Below are positions 48,267 through 58,022 of a DNA stretch of 64,000 bases, in pieces (the stretch's first letter is position 1; each line of letters opens with the position of its first letter). The stretch is from Bradyrhizobium sp. CCGUVB1N3 (GTDB lineage Bacteria; Pseudomonadota; Alphaproteobacteria; Rhizobiales; Xanthobacteraceae): the NCBI RefSeq assembly GCF_024199925.1, contig NZ_JANADR010000001.1:7691501-7755500 (forward strand). The letters run 5' to 3'. The notes below the pieces were generated by a model. It ran no database searches. It was not told the DNA's origin and saw nothing but the letters and a program-made list of their open reading frames with translations. Made by a program: the position numbers and the translations under genes.

Positions 48267-49486
48267 GGATTGACTCCGCTTTCAGGAAATGGCTTGCCTA
48301 ATGCGTCCGTGATGCAGCTTATGCGGCCAAATGATTATCAACAAAGAGCCGCCGACCGTATGCAGAGAGCGCAGATTCAACTAAGGAAAGCGCGGTCTGA
48401 TTATCCTCAGAACGACACGAGAATGAGCAGATCTCATCAAGAACTCCTGGCGCAGTGCGGTGCGAGCAACATTGGCTGCGGGGCCTTCGTCTTCGTCCCA
48501 GCAAGGGGCGTGCCGATCGCGGAAGAGCGGCGCATCTTGCCCCGACGCGAGAACGCGCGTGCCAGCGGCGGCCCCAAACGAAGAATGCTGAGGCTTGTTG
48601 GATTTCTGACACCGCCGTAGTCATCGATTACGGCTTGGCAAGATGGACACCTAGTTGGCGCCAGTCGCCCCTCGAACCGCGCCCGCGCGAGTTCTGACGA
48701 TGATGCGCCCTATGGCGACTCGGTTTCGTAGTGCTCTAATGAGCTTCATCGATCGATGCGCCGGTGGCGCTCGAGTTGGCATGTCCGGAGTTCCAACGCC
48801 TTGCTCTCGTCATTGGGATTGACTCCGTCAGCGGGCGAAGCAGGCCGCAGATTGTTTCGAATCGCTCATCGCACTGGATGACGACCGCGGCATGGCGGTG
48901 CGGCCCGGCTTTGTTGCGCATTGGGAGCGGATCGATGGTCAGTCGCCGCGGCTTTCCGTTTTCACGATACCAAGTCGGCTGACATGCTTTCAGCTTTTCG
49001 GTCCCGACCATTTGGCGAGGTCTCGATGTAACAGAATGACTGAGGCGCGGCAGTCGCTCGATCAACTCGAGTAGAGGACCGCTAACCCGTCACCTGATCG
49101 CAGACGCTAAGAGCTGTGAAACACTCCTCGATCAGCATCGTCGGCGCTCCGGCTACGGCTATTTCGTGTTTCTTGGCCACTTTCGAAAAGCGGCTGTTTC
49201 GCCGCGTTCGAGCAAGGGATGCAAAGCACGCCCCGCATCCCCTAAGGCTCCCGCCCGTGGCCCATTCACATAAGGCGGCGATCTGAACAGCTATCATAGG
49301 CCTGCTATTCAAATGCGCAGAAGCGCGCCTCAGGCCGTGCAAGGCCCTGAGCCGCCGACAATCGCAGTGCTGTTGTGGGAAAGAAGAGCTTGAAGTGACT
49401 GGCGCGTCAGGTTGTAGGCTGGAGTCAAAATAATGTGGGCGTTGGCAGCGTTAAAAGCTCAGTTGATGCTAACATTGGAGTGATTT
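48267..49486. other. Intergenic region without recognised gene
   Basis: About 1.2 kb with several short frames. A minus-strand frame (49082-49342) has a slight resemblance to transposase-type sequence but cannot be assigned. GGAGTG lies near the start of the S9 gene. Confidence 0.3.
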
Positions 49487-51547
49487 GTGGTTGAAGGAAC
49501 TTCGCCGACAGAGCCGCCAGGGCTCGGAAAGCCATCGCTCTCCGCTCCAGATGATGATCCCTATCTCCGGCTGGAAGAGATAGAGGGCTCGCGGGCACTT
49601 GACTTTGTCGAGCAGCAGAATGGCAAAACTTTGCAGGTGTTCGGCGGAGCGACATTCACGCAGGATCGCGACGAGTTGGCTTCGATCTACGACCGGGCGG
49701 ACAATATACCGTATGTCAGCCGGCACGGCGACCATCTCTACAACCTTTGGAAAGATGCCGATAGTCCGCGGGGCCTCTGGCGTCGGACGACTTTAGAAGA
49801 ATTTCGAAAGTCCAAGCCCTCATGGGACGTTCTACTCGATATGGATCGGCTCGCGGCCATTGAAGGCGAGGACTGGCTTGTAAGCTGGACTGCCATGCTG
49901 CCTGGTAGCTCGCAAGTCATGCTCGCTCTGTCACGGGGCGGCAGCGATACCGTGACGCTGCGCGAGTTCGACATGGCCACGAAGAGTTTTGTGCCCGATG
50001 GTTTTGTGCTTGAGGAAGCGAAGAGCAGTGCCACTTGGGTCGATCAGGACAAGCTGCTGGTGTCCAGCGCCTATGGCAAGGGCATGGCGACAGTTTCGGG
50101 CTATGCCCGGACCGTCCGATTGTGGCACCGCGCTGACCCCATCGAACGAGCGGCCGTGGTGTTTGAGACGACCGCCGATCGCATCGGCGTCAGCTGCACG
50201 ATCGATCGAACCGGCCAAGAAAAACGCGTCTGGTTCACCGAACAGCTGAATTTCTTCAATTCCCACACATGGCTAGGAACCGAGTCGGGGGCGAAGATCA
50301 AGCTCGACCTTCCTACCGATATCTGGCTCCAGGCGCATCAGGATTGGCTCGCGGTCAAGCTCCGCTCGGCTGCGACAATCGCCGGAGTGATCTACCCGGC
50401 CGATACCCTGATCGGCATATCGTTGAGCTCCTTTCTTGCCGGGAAGCGCAATTTCGCGGTCCTTTTTGTGGCAAGCCCGCGGCGAGCACTGCAGAGAGTT
50501 TTTTGGTCCGCCGGCAAGCTTATACTCTCCGTCCTCGACGAGCTAAGGCCGGTGTTCGGGATCTGCACGCCATCCGCCTCCACCTGGAGCCGCGAGCGGC
50601 TGAGTGCGCTTCCCGATATCGGCGTCGTTGATGTCTGGCCACTTGATCGCGATCCATCCGAGAGCAATGGTGACCTGCTTGCGAGGATCCAGGATCCGCT
50701 CACGCCTCCGTTACTGATGCTTTTGGAGCAGGGTGTCGCCAGTCCAGCCGTGCTGAAGGAGGCGCCGAAGACCTTTGTTGCTGATGGTCTGGTGGTCACT
50801 CAGCATGAGGCGATCTCGGTCGACGGCGAGCGCATTCCGTATGTGCAGACCGGCCCGAAACAGGAGACGGGCGAAGCGCCCGTCCATATGAGCGGTTACG
50901 GCGGGTTCGGCATCTCAGTGAAGCCGTACTACAATTCCGCGCTCGGCAAGCTGTGGCTCGAGCGTGGGGGCACCACGGTGCAGGCACATTTGCGCGGCGG
51001 CGGCGAGTTCGGCACGCGATGGCACGATGCTGGACGCCTCGCCGGCAAGCCGCTCTCCCACGATGATTTCGCGAGCGTTGCGGCCGACCTTGTCCGCCGC
51101 GGCGTCACACAGGCAAAACGGATCGCGGCCGAGGGCGGATCGAACGGCGGCATTCTCATCAGCAATATGCTGACGCGGTACCCTGAGCGTTTCGGCGCGC
51201 TGTTCTGCACCATCCCACTGATCGACATGCGCCGGTACACCAAGCTGCTCGCGGGCGCGAGTTGGATCGCGGAATTTGGCGATCCTGACAAGCCCGAGGA
51301 ATGGGAATGGCTCAAGACCTATTCCGCCTACCATATCGCCAAGCCCGGGCAAGACTACCCGCCGATCCTGATCGCCACGACGCGGCGGGACGATCGCGTT
51401 CATCCCGGGCACGCTCGCAAGATGGTCGCCAAGCTTCAGGCGATGGGCTATGAGGCTTATCTCTACGAGCCGGATGCTGGCGGTCATGGCTATGGCCGGG
51501 ACAACAAGGAGTATGCCAGCTTTCAGGTGCTGGGCTCCAATTCCTAA
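49487..51547 (+). CDS. Prolyl oligopeptidase family serine peptidase (S9)
   Basis: A 686-residue S9A-type peptidase. The N-terminal half (about 60-400) shows the beta-propeller repeats that gate access to the active site. The C-terminal alpha/beta-hydrolase domain carries Ser552 in EGGSNGGILI, Asp635 or Asp636 in RRDDRVHPGH and His667 in GGHGYG. It should cleave short peptides after proline, in the cytoplasm or periplasm; no clear signal peptide is visible. Translation starts at GTG with GGAGTG upstream. It has no obvious operon partner. Confidence 0.88.
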   Translation: MVEGTSPTEPPGLGKPSLSAPDDDPYLRLEEIEGSRALDFVEQQNGKTLQVFGGATFTQDRDELASIYDRADNIPYVSRHGDHLYNLWKDADSPRGLWRRTTLEEFRKSKPSWDVLLDMDRLAAIEGEDWLVSWTAMLPGSSQVMLALSRGGSDTVTLREFDMATKSFVPDGFVLEEAKSSATWVDQDKLLVSSAYGKGMATVSGYARTVRLWHRADPIERAAVVFETTADRIGVSCTIDRTGQEKRVWFTEQLNFFNSHTWLGTESGAKIKLDLPTDIWLQAHQDWLAVKLRSAATIAGVIYPADTLIGISLSSFLAGKRNFAVLFVASPRRALQRVFWSAGKLILSVLDELRPVFGICTPSASTWSRERLSALPDIGVVDVWPLDRDPSESNGDLLARIQDPLTPPLLMLLEQGVASPAVLKEAPKTFVADGLVVTQHEAISVDGERIPYVQTGPKQETGEAPVHMSGYGGFGISVKPYYNSALGKLWLERGGTTVQAHLRGGGEFGTRWHDAGRLAGKPLSHDDFASVAADLVRRGVTQAKRIAAEGGSNGGILISNMLTRYPERFGALFCTIPLIDMRRYTKLLAGASWIAEFGDPDKPEEWEWLKTYSAYHIAKPGQDYPPILIATTRRDDRVHPGHARKMVAKLQAMGYEAYLYEPDAGGHGYGRDNKEYASFQVLGSNS

Positions 51548-51941
51548 AAAGCAAGATCGGCTGGCTGGACGCGTAGGCTTAAGCGAGCTTCGTCCCTGCG
51601 ATCCCTCAAACCAGCCTGAAATTGCTGGCCGGAGTTTTTGGCGACCCGGACAGCGCGAGGCGCCGAATCGAGCGCGGGCTTCTCGAGTACTCTTCGCAAC
51701 GCTCGTTCAGCATTGCGTCCGTGCAAATCAATGTGTAAGGCCCAGATTTATACTTACCAGTGACATATTCGCGTGGCCAGCAGCTAGATTAGCTTCGATC
51801 TAGATGGGCCGCTCCTGAGCTTGGAAAAAGTGACGGATATCCGATGGGTTCAGGAGGCCTTGCGCATGCAACCCACGCATGCTTGGCAGTTCCACTTTAT
51901 CCCTGCTAGATGCGTGCTCAGAAAATGCCAAGGGAGTTATT
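51548..51941. other. Intergenic region with weak terminator-like hairpin
   Basis: A CCAGC-GCTGG stem followed by TTTTT lies at about 51612-51639, shortly after the S9 stop; the stem is only five base pairs. No gene recognised. Confidence 0.3.
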
Positions 51942-52127
51942 ATGGCCAAGACGCTGAACAGGAAGATTGTACGTCGTGAGTACACGAAGACTGACGTGAA
52001 GGAACTGCGTGCACATTCGAAGGCGAAAACACCCGTTACAAAAATCGCGAGGCTTACAAAGCGAACCACCGGATCGCTGCGTCAGAAGGCGCGAAAGTTG
52101 GGGATCCCGCTCGGACACCGACGGTAG
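51942..52127 (+). CDS. Small basic conserved-type hypothetical protein
   Basis: A 61-residue, strongly basic protein (MAKTLNRKIVRREYTKTDVK...) with an HTH-like tail TGSLRQKARKLGIPLGHRR that resembles short SANT/HTH DNA-binding modules. AAGGGAG precedes the ATG at 51942. A nucleic-acid-binding role is likely from composition, but the function is unknown. Confidence 0.6.
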   Translation: MAKTLNRKIVRREYTKTDVKELRAHSKAKTPVTKIARLTKRTTGSLRQKARKLGIPLGHRR

Positions 52128-52835
52128 TCAGCGCGCAGCGAGGGTAGAAGCACCGCGCGGAAGCACCTGAAGTCGAAGTACATCGGCCGGAAGAAGCTCA
52201 GCATCATCCGAGTTCGGCGTCATGCACTCACCGCCATTTTCCACCGGCCGTGCCCGTGAGGCCAGCTCGTGCGGAACGCAAGGCGCTGCCGACCAACCGT
52301 ATGACGGCAACAGCTCGGCGGCATTATCGAATGCCGCCGAGATATCACCGGCCACTCCATCGAACGCGCCTGTGTCGACCGGGAGCTATTTGTCGAACCT
52401 TTGCCGTGTCTTGATTTTCGGCCAGAAGCGCTGCGTCTTTGGCGCAATCAAACGCGAGCTCAGGCGTCACTCCTCCATGGACCCCGTAGACTGGTCGCAT
52501 GAAGGGTGACGGCCATCTCGGCCGCCGATATCTTATCTAATCTATCGCTACGAGACTGGCACGGCCAACGTGATTGGCGCTGCGGCGGACCAATAAATAG
52601 GCCCGGTCTAATCTTCGCCGAGCTGGCGCTGCTGTTGTAGCTTAGTCCTGAACGCTTTGCTCGGCTAGTCGTCACCCCAACCCGCGCTTATAGCCGAAGA
52701 CCGTCGTTGCCGGACGTTGGAAGTCATCCCTCCCGTTCGGGAGGCAATTAGTCCTGAAAACGAATGTTGATGGAGCCACCCCTCGAGCTCGCAGACGTAT
52801 TGGACCGGCGCGTCATTACTGGGTAAAACTCGGGG
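52128..52835. other. Intergenic region downstream of the biosynthetic cluster
   Basis: No gene recognised. It separates the small basic protein from the 3' end of the aminotransferase gene. No clear terminator was seen. Confidence 0.35.
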
Positions 52836-52839
52836 TATA

Positions 52840-54036
52840 TCACAGTTCGCATCGGCCATTTTCCGCGAGCGCCCGTAGCGATCTCGTGCACAGCTTTGCA
52901 TGCAGCTTATCCAATCTCGCTAATCCCTCCTCAATCAAATTCGTGGGAAGGTAGCTAAAGCACAGGCGTACATGCTGCCCACCTCGTGGGCCATAATGAC
53001 GGCCATGCACAAGGTGCACGTCGTGCTCGCAGCGCGCAGCCTCAATGAAAGCTTCAGCCTCAAGTCCAGGGGCGAGCCGTACCCAAAACGAGAAACCGCC
53101 GCTTGGAAGGAGATAGTCTGGCTCGCAAAACCGGCTATCCTGCAGCAACGTGTTCAAGCTGTCGCGCTTGGCACGATAATGCTGGCGTAGTCGCACAATG
53201 TGCGTATCAAGTGCGTCCGACTGCAGCAACGATAAAACAATATTGCTGACAATAGGGCTGACGCCGCCGTCGCATTTGAGGCGTGCCAACCTGGTGATGA
53301 CATCCGAATCTGCAAGGACCCAACCCACTCGCAATCCCGGTCCAGCCAGCTTGGAGATGCTGTGGATATTTATGACGTTGCCGCCTGGCGGCAGCCAATC
53401 AGCTGCACCATTGTACGGCAACTCCGAATAGACGAGATCCTGTACCAACGCCACCCCATGCTGGGCTAGCATCGCTGCAAGGCGGGCCATATGGTCGCGC
53501 GATATCTGGCGCCCGGTCGGATTATGAAATGCTGGCGACGTGTAGAAAAGTTTCACGCGGGCATTGCGGCGCAAGGTCGATTCAAGCTCGTTCAGATCGA
53601 CGCCATCGGCGCTCATCCCAAGCTGGAGGATGGTGGCCCCCGCGATCGAAAAGATGCGCAGTGCACCCAGGTAAGACGGGTCCTCGGTCAGGACCACATC
53701 GCCCGGGTCGAGCCAGGTATCGCAGATCAGTTGCAGAGCCTGTGAAGCACCAGCGGTAAGGATAACCTCCTGATGCTGCACATTATAACGCTGTGCGAGC
53801 CTTGTTCGGAGCTTGGGCAAACCGACCGCATCCGTATATTGAAGCAGATCAGCGGTGGCGACGCCGGTATTTTGGCTTAATGCGTCCGGCCAGGCCAACT
53901 CTGAGAACATCGCCGGATCGGGAAGCCCATACCCGAAATTGATGGCGTGCTTCGTAGCTGAGTAGTTGAACGGCGCAAAGCCCTGAGCGAGGGAGCTGCG
54001 CGTCGAGACAGGCGAGTTCATGGCTTGCTCATTCAT
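52840..54036 (-). CDS. PLP-dependent aminotransferase, class I/II fold
   Basis: A protein of about 398 residues of fold-type I with AGASQALQLICDTWLDPGDV, EDPSYLGALRIF, YTSPAFHNPTGRQIS and the pyridoxal-phosphate lysine in HSISKLAGPGLRVGW. It resembles 2-aminoadipate/aromatic aminotransferases and the aminotransferase half of MocR regulators, but the GntR half is absent. It is the last gene of the N-monooxygenase operon; its start overlaps the end of the MetRS-like gene (ATG at 54036; alternatives 54051 and 54021). A role in transaminating a lysine-derived intermediate is inferred. Confidence 0.85.
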   Translation of the reverse strand: MNEQAMNSPVSTRSSLAQGFAPFNYSATKHAINFGYGLPDPAMFSELAWPDALSQNTGVATADLLQYTDAVGLPKLRTRLAQRYNVQHQEVILTAGASQALQLICDTWLDPGDVVLTEDPSYLGALRIFSIAGATILQLGMSADGVDLNELESTLRRNARVKLFYTSPAFHNPTGRQISRDHMARLAAMLAQHGVALVQDLVYSELPYNGAADWLPPGGNVINIHSISKLAGPGLRVGWVLADSDVITRLARLKCDGGVSPIVSNIVLSLLQSDALDTHIVRLRQHYRAKRDSLNTLLQDSRFCEPDYLLPSGGFSFWVRLAPGLEAEAFIEAARCEHDVHLVHGRHYGPRGGQHVRLCFSYLPTNLIEEGLARLDKLHAKLCTRSLRALAENGRCEL

Positions 54037-55618
54037 ATCCTGCAATCTCACTTAGCTGGCGCCGGCGAAAACGCTCATTGTACGCTGCGATGAAATGCGT
54101 GGGTACCGCGGCGCTGAGGCGTGGGAAGTCTATCTTTGGTGGCAGGCCAGCTTTCGCCGCCAGCTTCCCGAAGGACGGCTGCCATGCTGCACCGAAGAAA
54201 TGCCGGCCATATCGGATCGAAAGTTCAGGTACCACAGGGTACAGTAGGCTCAGGAACAGCGAGAGTTCCATGGCATTCCACATGCCGCTGTTGTCACGGG
54301 CAAAATCGGCTACCTCGAAGTACCCATCGACGATATCAAGCGCATCCCAAAATCGGAGTTCCTCGATTGCATCCGCGTAACGCTGAGCCAGGATGCGCAA
54401 ACGAGATCTCAGGCGTCTGCTGTCCAATGTGCGTGCGTTGTTGGCATATTGGCGCAATGCATCTTCCCAGACCCGAAGCTGTGATGCCGCCGTGACCAAC
54501 CCGTCAACATTAAACTCGTTTTCGTCAGTGCCGAATGGCCGTGCAATTTGAGCAAGCGCGTAACGAAGTACATTGGGATCCACCGCGTGCGCCACTTCGT
54601 CTGCCCAAAGTGCATGGTCGCGACTGGTCGAAAACTTTTCGCCCTCGAGCTTGTAGAAGTCTTGGATCGAGTGGTTTGTGGGAATAGGATAGCCACGCGC
54701 GAGCAGGGCGCCGGTCACACCTATCGTGTAGTAGAAGCGATTGTCCTGGCCCATGAAAAACATAAGGCGGGTGCTAGGGTCGTGCATGGTTGATTTGGCG
54801 TCCAGAAAATCATTGGCGCATTGCTCACGAATTCCGGTGTCGAAGCACCATAAGCCTTCAAACCATGTGAGCAGGGTTTGGCCGAACAAGGCTTCTGGGG
54901 TTAGTAGCTCCACACCATGACTGAAGTGGCGCGACATCGGCAAACCATGCACATCGGTGGCGAGCCAAGCTCGCGCCTTCTCCCGCACGGCCTCGGGCCA
55001 TGCGCTTTGTCCAATGGCTGCGTCCAGCGCCTGGGCGAGGCGGGGCGTATCGAACACGGCCTGCTCAACGGGCCTTAGTACAAGATTGTGGCCGCAGGTG
55101 GTGTGCCGGGCATTGCATAATGTGTCGTGGCGAATTGCCAGGCCACAGTTCTCACACAAGTTACAGTCGGTCGCTGAATTGCATGCCGGACAATTCCCGA
55201 TTGCCAGCGAGTCCGCGACAAATTCATCGCAATGCTCGCAATAGAGTTGAACACCTTGGCGGACCTCAACGTAACCGGCCTCCTGCAGCTCGCGGAAAAT
55301 CGCTAGCGCGTTCTCCTTGTGTATCTCGCTGGACGTGCGAACGAAGACATCAGGCGTGATGTGAGCCGCACGCAGGCACTGCAGGATTTCGTCAATATGC
55401 TTTTGCGCGACCTCGCTAACGGGTTGCCCGAGCTTTCGTGCCTTTAGAAGCGTATATGTGCCATGCTCATCTGCGCCCGTGATATAGTGCGCGCGATGGC
55501 CGGCCATACGCTGAAAGCGGACGAAGATGTCGGCGAGCAAGTATACGCCGCCGACGTGACCGAGATGTAATTTACCATTGGGGCATGGGGGAGCCGGACA
55601 TACGAAATAGGTGCGCAT
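54029..55618 (-). CDS. Methionyl-tRNA-synthetase-like protein of a hydrazine-type cluster
   Basis: A 529-residue MetRS homologue: class I signature HLGH (18-21), the KMSKS-equivalent KFSTSR (328-333), four or more zinc-type CxxC pairs at about 125-185 (CEHC, CPAC, CENC) and an anticodon-domain-like C-terminus. As a housekeeping synthetase it would be misplaced. It is adjacent to a cupin and in one operon with a Lys/Orn N-monooxygenase. In Streptomyces Spb40-type enzymes, cupin and MetRS-like halves are fused and join an amino acid to N6-hydroxylysine, then rearrange it to a hydrazine. The same role, with the halves split, is proposed here. A spare or antibiotic-resistant MetRS is the alternative. 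Confidence 0.82.
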   Translation of the reverse strand: MRTYFVCPAPPCPNGKLHLGHVGGVYLLADIFVRFQRMAGHRAHYITGADEHGTYTLLKARKLGQPVSEVAQKHIDEILQCLRAAHITPDVFVRTSSEIHKENALAIFRELQEAGYVEVRQGVQLYCEHCDEFVADSLAIGNCPACNSATDCNLCENCGLAIRHDTLCNARHTTCGHNLVLRPVEQAVFDTPRLAQALDAAIGQSAWPEAVREKARAWLATDVHGLPMSRHFSHGVELLTPEALFGQTLLTWFEGLWCFDTGIREQCANDFLDAKSTMHDPSTRLMFFMGQDNRFYYTIGVTGALLARGYPIPTNHSIQDFYKLEGEKFSTSRDHALWADEVAHAVDPNVLRYALAQIARPFGTDENEFNVDGLVTAASQLRVWEDALRQYANNARTLDSRRLRSRLRILAQRYADAIEELRFWDALDIVDGYFEVADFARDNSGMWNAMELSLFLSLLYPVVPELSIRYGRHFFGAAWQPSFGKLAAKAGLPPKIDFPRLSAAVPTHFIAAYNERFRRRQLSEIAGYE

Positions 55619-55619
55619 G

Positions 55620-55949
55620 TCAATCCCACCAGATCGAGAGGAATTTCAGAGTGTTCTCCTGGCTGAGATTGCGGATGGCGTGGGTCTGGTGCGGGGGCAT
55701 GTAGAACAAAGTCACGTCCTTGACCGACCGGATCTGCCCGGAGGCCTCGAACTCTCCCTCACCGGAAATCAGCACCCATAATTCGTGCTCATGGTGCGCG
55801 TGCAGATCGACCGCGCCACCGGGGGTGACCTCAACGACTGAGGCACCGAACTCGGGGCTGAGATCGTCCGGCAAATGCTCCAGCAAGCGACAAACCAGTA
55901 CGCCGTATTCGGTTCGCATCAGGGAGCGATCGATCTGCTTCGTGTACAC
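55620..55949 (-). CDS. Single-domain cupin, candidate hydrazine-forming partner
   Basis: A 109-residue cupin. Motif 1 is complete with His50, His52 and Glu56 (LHAHHEHELWVLISGEG), and motif 2 gives His90 and Asn94 (PPHQTHAIRN), so a metal site is intact. It starts at GTG with AGGA eight bases upstream and is separated from the MetRS-like gene by one base. In fused homologues the cupin domain makes the N-N bond from the ester formed by the MetRS domain. Confidence 0.85.
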   Translation of the reverse strand: MYTKQIDRSLMRTEYGVLVCRLLEHLPDDLSPEFGASVVEVTPGGAVDLHAHHEHELWVLISGEGEFEASGQIRSVKDVTLFYMPPHQTHAIRNLSQENTLKFLSIWWD

Positions 55950-55973
55950 GTCGTCTTTCCTAAAGAGTAGCGA

Positions 55974-56753
55974 TCACTCGCGATAGAATATGCCGTTAGG
56001 CGTCTTTAGATCTTGGAGATCAGCGATCTTGCCCTCCGGTGGATTATAGGCACGCTTCATCCGGTTGTATTCGGCACGATCAGGACCGCCAGTGGATGCC
56101 CGCTGGAACACCAAATAGAGCGTGCGACGAGAGCGATCGCTCTTGTTCGGTAGTGAGTAGTGGGGCGCGTAGTCGTCGAAAATAAACACGTCGCCGGCCT
56201 TCCACGACACCGGTTCCCATTCAAAGCTCTCGGCCACTTCCGGGTTGATGACACCGCCGGCATCCATGGGAAATACTCCCTCCTTATGGCGCCGAGGGGT
56301 GAAGAATAGGCCTCCATTGTCAGGAGCCGAATCGTCGATCGCAACGGCTGCTACGGCATGCACCATTCGCTCCGGGAGCTTGTGGGGGATGTGATATATG
56401 TCCTGATGTGGGCGGTACCCGCCGCTATCGGGATACTTGAAGATCAGCAGCTCCTTCAGCATCCGCGTGTCTTCATCGAGTAGTTTCTCGATCGCGGTGC
56501 AAATGCGACCGTCGGCCAGCAGCGTCTGGCGTAGCGCATCATGGTAGTCCAGGAAGTTCTCGACCTTTGAGATGATCTTGCGATCATCTGTGGTCTTCTC
56601 GAACCACATCATCCATTTGTCGTTGCTTACTTCCCAGCGAGAGACGTTCTCGACGAAACCAGAGATCCTGTCGCGCGTAGGTGCATCAAAGAAGCCTTCG
56701 AGTCGAAGATATCCATCCTGATGCCATTTCGCCTTTTGTGCGTCGGTCAGCAT
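55974..56753 (-). CDS. Phytanoyl-CoA dioxygenase (PhyH)-family oxygenase
   Basis: A 259-residue Fe(II)/2-oxoglutarate oxygenase. The metal-binding HxD is PHQDIYH (near residue 118), the distal His is in DDYAPHYSLPNKS and an Arg for 2-oxoglutarate follows in DRSRRTLYL. The family hydroxylates or desaturates small molecules in many biosynthetic clusters. AAAGGAGCT precedes the ATG. It is 24 bases from the cupin gene and 21 from the MFS gene, so all belong to one operon. It probably tailors the amino-acid product. Confidence 0.85.
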   Translation of the reverse strand: MLTDAQKAKWHQDGYLRLEGFFDAPTRDRISGFVENVSRWEVSNDKWMMWFEKTTDDRKIISKVENFLDYHDALRQTLLADGRICTAIEKLLDEDTRMLKELLIFKYPDSGGYRPHQDIYHIPHKLPERMVHAVAAVAIDDSAPDNGGLFFTPRRHKEGVFPMDAGGVINPEVAESFEWEPVSWKAGDVFIFDDYAPHYSLPNKSDRSRRTLYLVFQRASTGGPDRAEYNRMKRAYNPPEGKIADLQDLKTPNGIFYRE

Positions 56754-56774
56754 GTCGTGAGCTCCTTTCTCATG

Positions 56775-58022
56775 TTACAGAGAGCCAGTTGTTGCCTTCG
56801 GGCGGAGTGCGGTTGCGAGCACTCCGTTAAAGGCGGTCGCACCCAATAGCGTGAGCAACATCGCTTCAAGGCCAAATTCGCGGATCAACTGCCCTCCAAG
56901 GAACGGAAAGCCGAACAACCCGAGAAAATAGGCTAAGGTGAAGATCTGTGAGGTAACCGGTACGGAGAGCCCACGCTCGCCAGCGAGATTGACGGCCATT
57001 CCATTAAGGGTGGAATAGCTGAGCCCGTAGCCTGTGGCGAAGATTGCGGCGGCCAGAATATAGAGCAGTTCATCGCCGGAATTAATAAGCAACAACGCCA
57101 AGGAGGCGGCGGTCGCGATAAAGAGCGCGAGCGCAAGCCGGTGTACGGGCACTCGGTCCAGCGTATGGGCGACAGAAAAGCGGAGCGCCACGCTGGTAAT
57201 GGTGAATACTAGGAAAAAGAGGTCGGGATTGAGGTCACGTGATGCTGCATAGGCGCTCTGATAGGTCGATAGCCCCGAGAAGATGCAGGCGGCAACCGCG
57301 ATCATGAGGATCGGTGCGGCCGTCGCGTGTCGAAGCAGGGCGATGGTCGTGCCCAAGGTGATCTCGATGTGAGGCATCGGCACCGAGGGGATGCTCAACA
57401 TGGCATTTCGTGCCACGCCTATGCAGATGGCCGCGACTGCGCAGGCCATCGCGAACAGTGCGTACATGATCGCCATTGACCCCGTGTATTCTGCCAGAAA
57501 GTGGGCGAGCGGAGCCGCTAGGCCAAGCCCGGCCATCTGTGCGCCAGACAAGATCGTCAGATGTTGGATACGGGCTGTGGGGCGCAGATGGCGGATGATC
57601 TGCAGCGGCGACAGGATGAACAACACTGACCATCCCACACCGACGAGCATGCCGCCTAAATAAGCTATTCGCGTGTCGAACACTGCGGCGGCAAAAGCTG
57701 CCATGGCGAGCGCCATCACGACCGTGGCGGCAGCCATCGTCTGCATAATGCCGATACGCTGAGCAAGACGGCCTGCCAGGCAGCAACACACGATTGTCGC
57801 AACCATGCCACTTGAGATCATGGAGCCCGCGACGTCGTGCTCCATACCGAGGGTTTCTACATATTCCGGCAGCACGAAGCTCGTGCCATAGGCTGCAGCA
57901 ATGACACTAGACGCGAGCAAAAATGGTCCGGAGGCGCGGAAGGGCAGTCTGCTAGCGAGGCGGTCCGCAGCTCCAGGGGGCACATCGACAATACGCAAGA
58001 TAGGGGACCGTGCCGCGTTCAT
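56775..58022 (-). CDS. MFS transporter, probable exporter of the cluster product
   Basis: A 415-residue major facilitator with twelve hydrophobic segments. Family features include the loop GRLAQRIGIMQTMAAAT after helix 2 and a second-half repeat. Its ATG overlaps the monooxygenase stop by four bases. Export of, or self-protection from, the cluster product is likely. Confidence 0.85.
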   Translation of the reverse strand: MNAARSPILRIVDVPPGAADRLASRLPFRASGPFLLASSVIAAAYGTSFVLPEYVETLGMEHDVAGSMISSGMVATIVCCCLAGRLAQRIGIMQTMAAATVVMALAMAAFAAAVFDTRIAYLGGMLVGVGWSVLFILSPLQIIRHLRPTARIQHLTILSGAQMAGLGLAAPLAHFLAEYTGSMAIMYALFAMACAVAAICIGVARNAMLSIPSVPMPHIEITLGTTIALLRHATAAPILMIAVAACIFSGLSTYQSAYAASRDLNPDLFFLVFTITSVALRFSVAHTLDRVPVHRLALALFIATAASLALLLINSGDELLYILAAAIFATGYGLSYSTLNGMAVNLAGERGLSVPVTSQIFTLAYFLGLFGFPFLGGQLIREFGLEAMLLTLLGATAFNGVLATALRPKATTGSL

